Shown here: positions 63,554 to 64,000 of the stretch, in pieces
Layout: every line of letters starts with the position of its first letter
Numbering within the stretch: the first letter of the stretch is position 1
Translations under genes and position numbers: made by a program
The notes under the pieces: model-generated
Seen by the model: the letters and a program-made list of their open reading frames with translations, nothing else
Told to the model about the DNA's origin: nothing
Databases searched by the model: none
DNA from: CAVRGQ01 sp963720785
GTDB taxonomy: Bacteria > Actinomycetota > Acidimicrobiia > IMCC26256 > DASPTH01
Length of the DNA stretch: 64,000 nt
NCBI GenBank assembly: GCA_963720785.1
Contig: CAVRGQ010000004.1
Span: 1,116,001-1,180,000 of the forward strand
Reading direction: 5' to 3'

Positions 63554-64000
63554 ATGGTGACCGGCAGCGGTACGGCGACCGGGACGGACTCCAGCTTGGA
63601 TCGAGCGGCAGACATGGCCCTGCTCGCGTCACGAGCGCTTGTCGGAGTGGCGGCACGATCATTGACCGGGGTCGAAGACCAGATCACCCTGGTGCAGTAC
63701 CGGGCACTCGTCCTGCTGGACGCAGGACCGCAGAATGTCGGGACCCTCGCCAAGTCCCTGGGCATTCACCCATCCACCGCCACCAGGCTCTGTGATCGAC
63801 TGGTTGCGAAGGGGCTCGTCGAGCGTGGGACATCCTCGGACAGCCGGCGAGAGGTCAGCGTTCTGCTCAGTGGCAAAGGACGACAGCTCGTTCACGCCGT
63901 GATGACCGAACGACGCAAAGCACTCCGCCGAATCTTGCGCCGCCTCGACCCCGAGGCCCGAGGCGCGCTGGTCGAGGCTTTCGCTGCGTTCGGAGAAGCC
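63554..64000 (+). CDS. MarR-family regulator, 3' end beyond the window
   Basis: At least 149 residues, open to the last base. H-T-H core: T-L-A-K-S-L-G-I-H-P-S-T-A-T-R-L-C-D-R-L-V-A-K-G-L (about 77-101), wing with S-D-S-R-R-E-V. Divergent from superoxide dismutase with 61 bases between, so it probably regulates itself and that gene in response to oxidants or phenolics. ATG 63554. Confidence 0.88.
   Translation, partial: MVTGSGTATGTDSSLDRAADMALLASRALVGVAARSLTGVEDQITLVQYRALVLLDAGPQNVGTLAKSLGIHPSTATRLCDRLVAKGLVERGTSSDSRREVSVLLSGKGRQLVHAVMTERRKALRRILRRLDPEARGALVEAFAAFGEA

Overview
The window is GC-rich, densely packed, uses GTG and TTG starts freely, and carries a mycothiol-type enzyme (5225-6049), an F420-type luciferase-like oxidoreductase (39948-40814) and many acyl-CoA dehydrogenases. 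This points to an actinobacterium; an uncultured Acidimicrobiia-like lineage is my best guess, but that is inference. About 26 reading-frame breaks fall in 19 genes whose domains otherwise continue cleanly in another frame. I treat these as probable sequencing or assembly indels and annotate each such locus as one gene, stating where the frame changes.

Layout. 1-9.6 kb: end of an amino-acid-type solute-binding protein, a MarR regulator divergent from a fused B12-dependent acyl-CoA mutase (IcmF type), pantothenate kinase, a MDMPI-family protein, a hydrolase-thioredoxin fusion, cold-shock protein, SelD and an NlpC/P60 endopeptidase. 9.9-21.8 kb: two dienelactone/metallo-hydrolases, a malyl-CoA-lyase-like enzyme and a long methylsuccinyl-CoA-dehydrogenase-like flavoprotein (both typical of the ethylmalonyl-CoA pathway), SGNH hydrolase, lipid kinase, ABC exporter, MaoC and HIT proteins. 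22.4-26.9 kb: a MarR-controlled ABC-2 exporter with a perfect operator palindrome, then redox and membrane genes.

26.9-32.8 kb is the most striking part. An ECF-type importer (S, fused A-A, T) faces a cobalamin riboswitch that controls two secreted proteins resembling, separately, the alpha/alpha-barrel and the beta domain of animal intrinsic factor. Two nearly identical 52-bp palindromes in opposite orientation bracket the module, and one supplies the start codon of the second secreted protein. B12 import would serve the B12-dependent mutase at the left end.

32.8-35.1 kb: a compact restriction-modification-like island in which the methyltransferase carries a degenerate copy of the neighbouring nuclease domain. 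35.2-45.8 kb: CcdA, YjbQ, a transaminase/omega-amidase pair, an F420-type oxidoreductase, a hybrid sensor kinase and an FtsX-type permease without ATPase. 45.9 kb: initiator tRNA.

46-61 kb: a catabolic island with two amidohydrolases, a cyclase-family hydrolase, two TetR regulators, a nitroreductase, two CoA ligases, four acyl-CoA dehydrogenases, an enoyl-CoA hydratase and two NTF2-fold proteins. Most of its genes overlap by 1-4 bases, so it looks like one pathway for an unknown carboxylic acid. 61-64 kb: ClC chloride channel, a small protein, superoxide dismutase and a divergent MarR regulator cut by the window edge.
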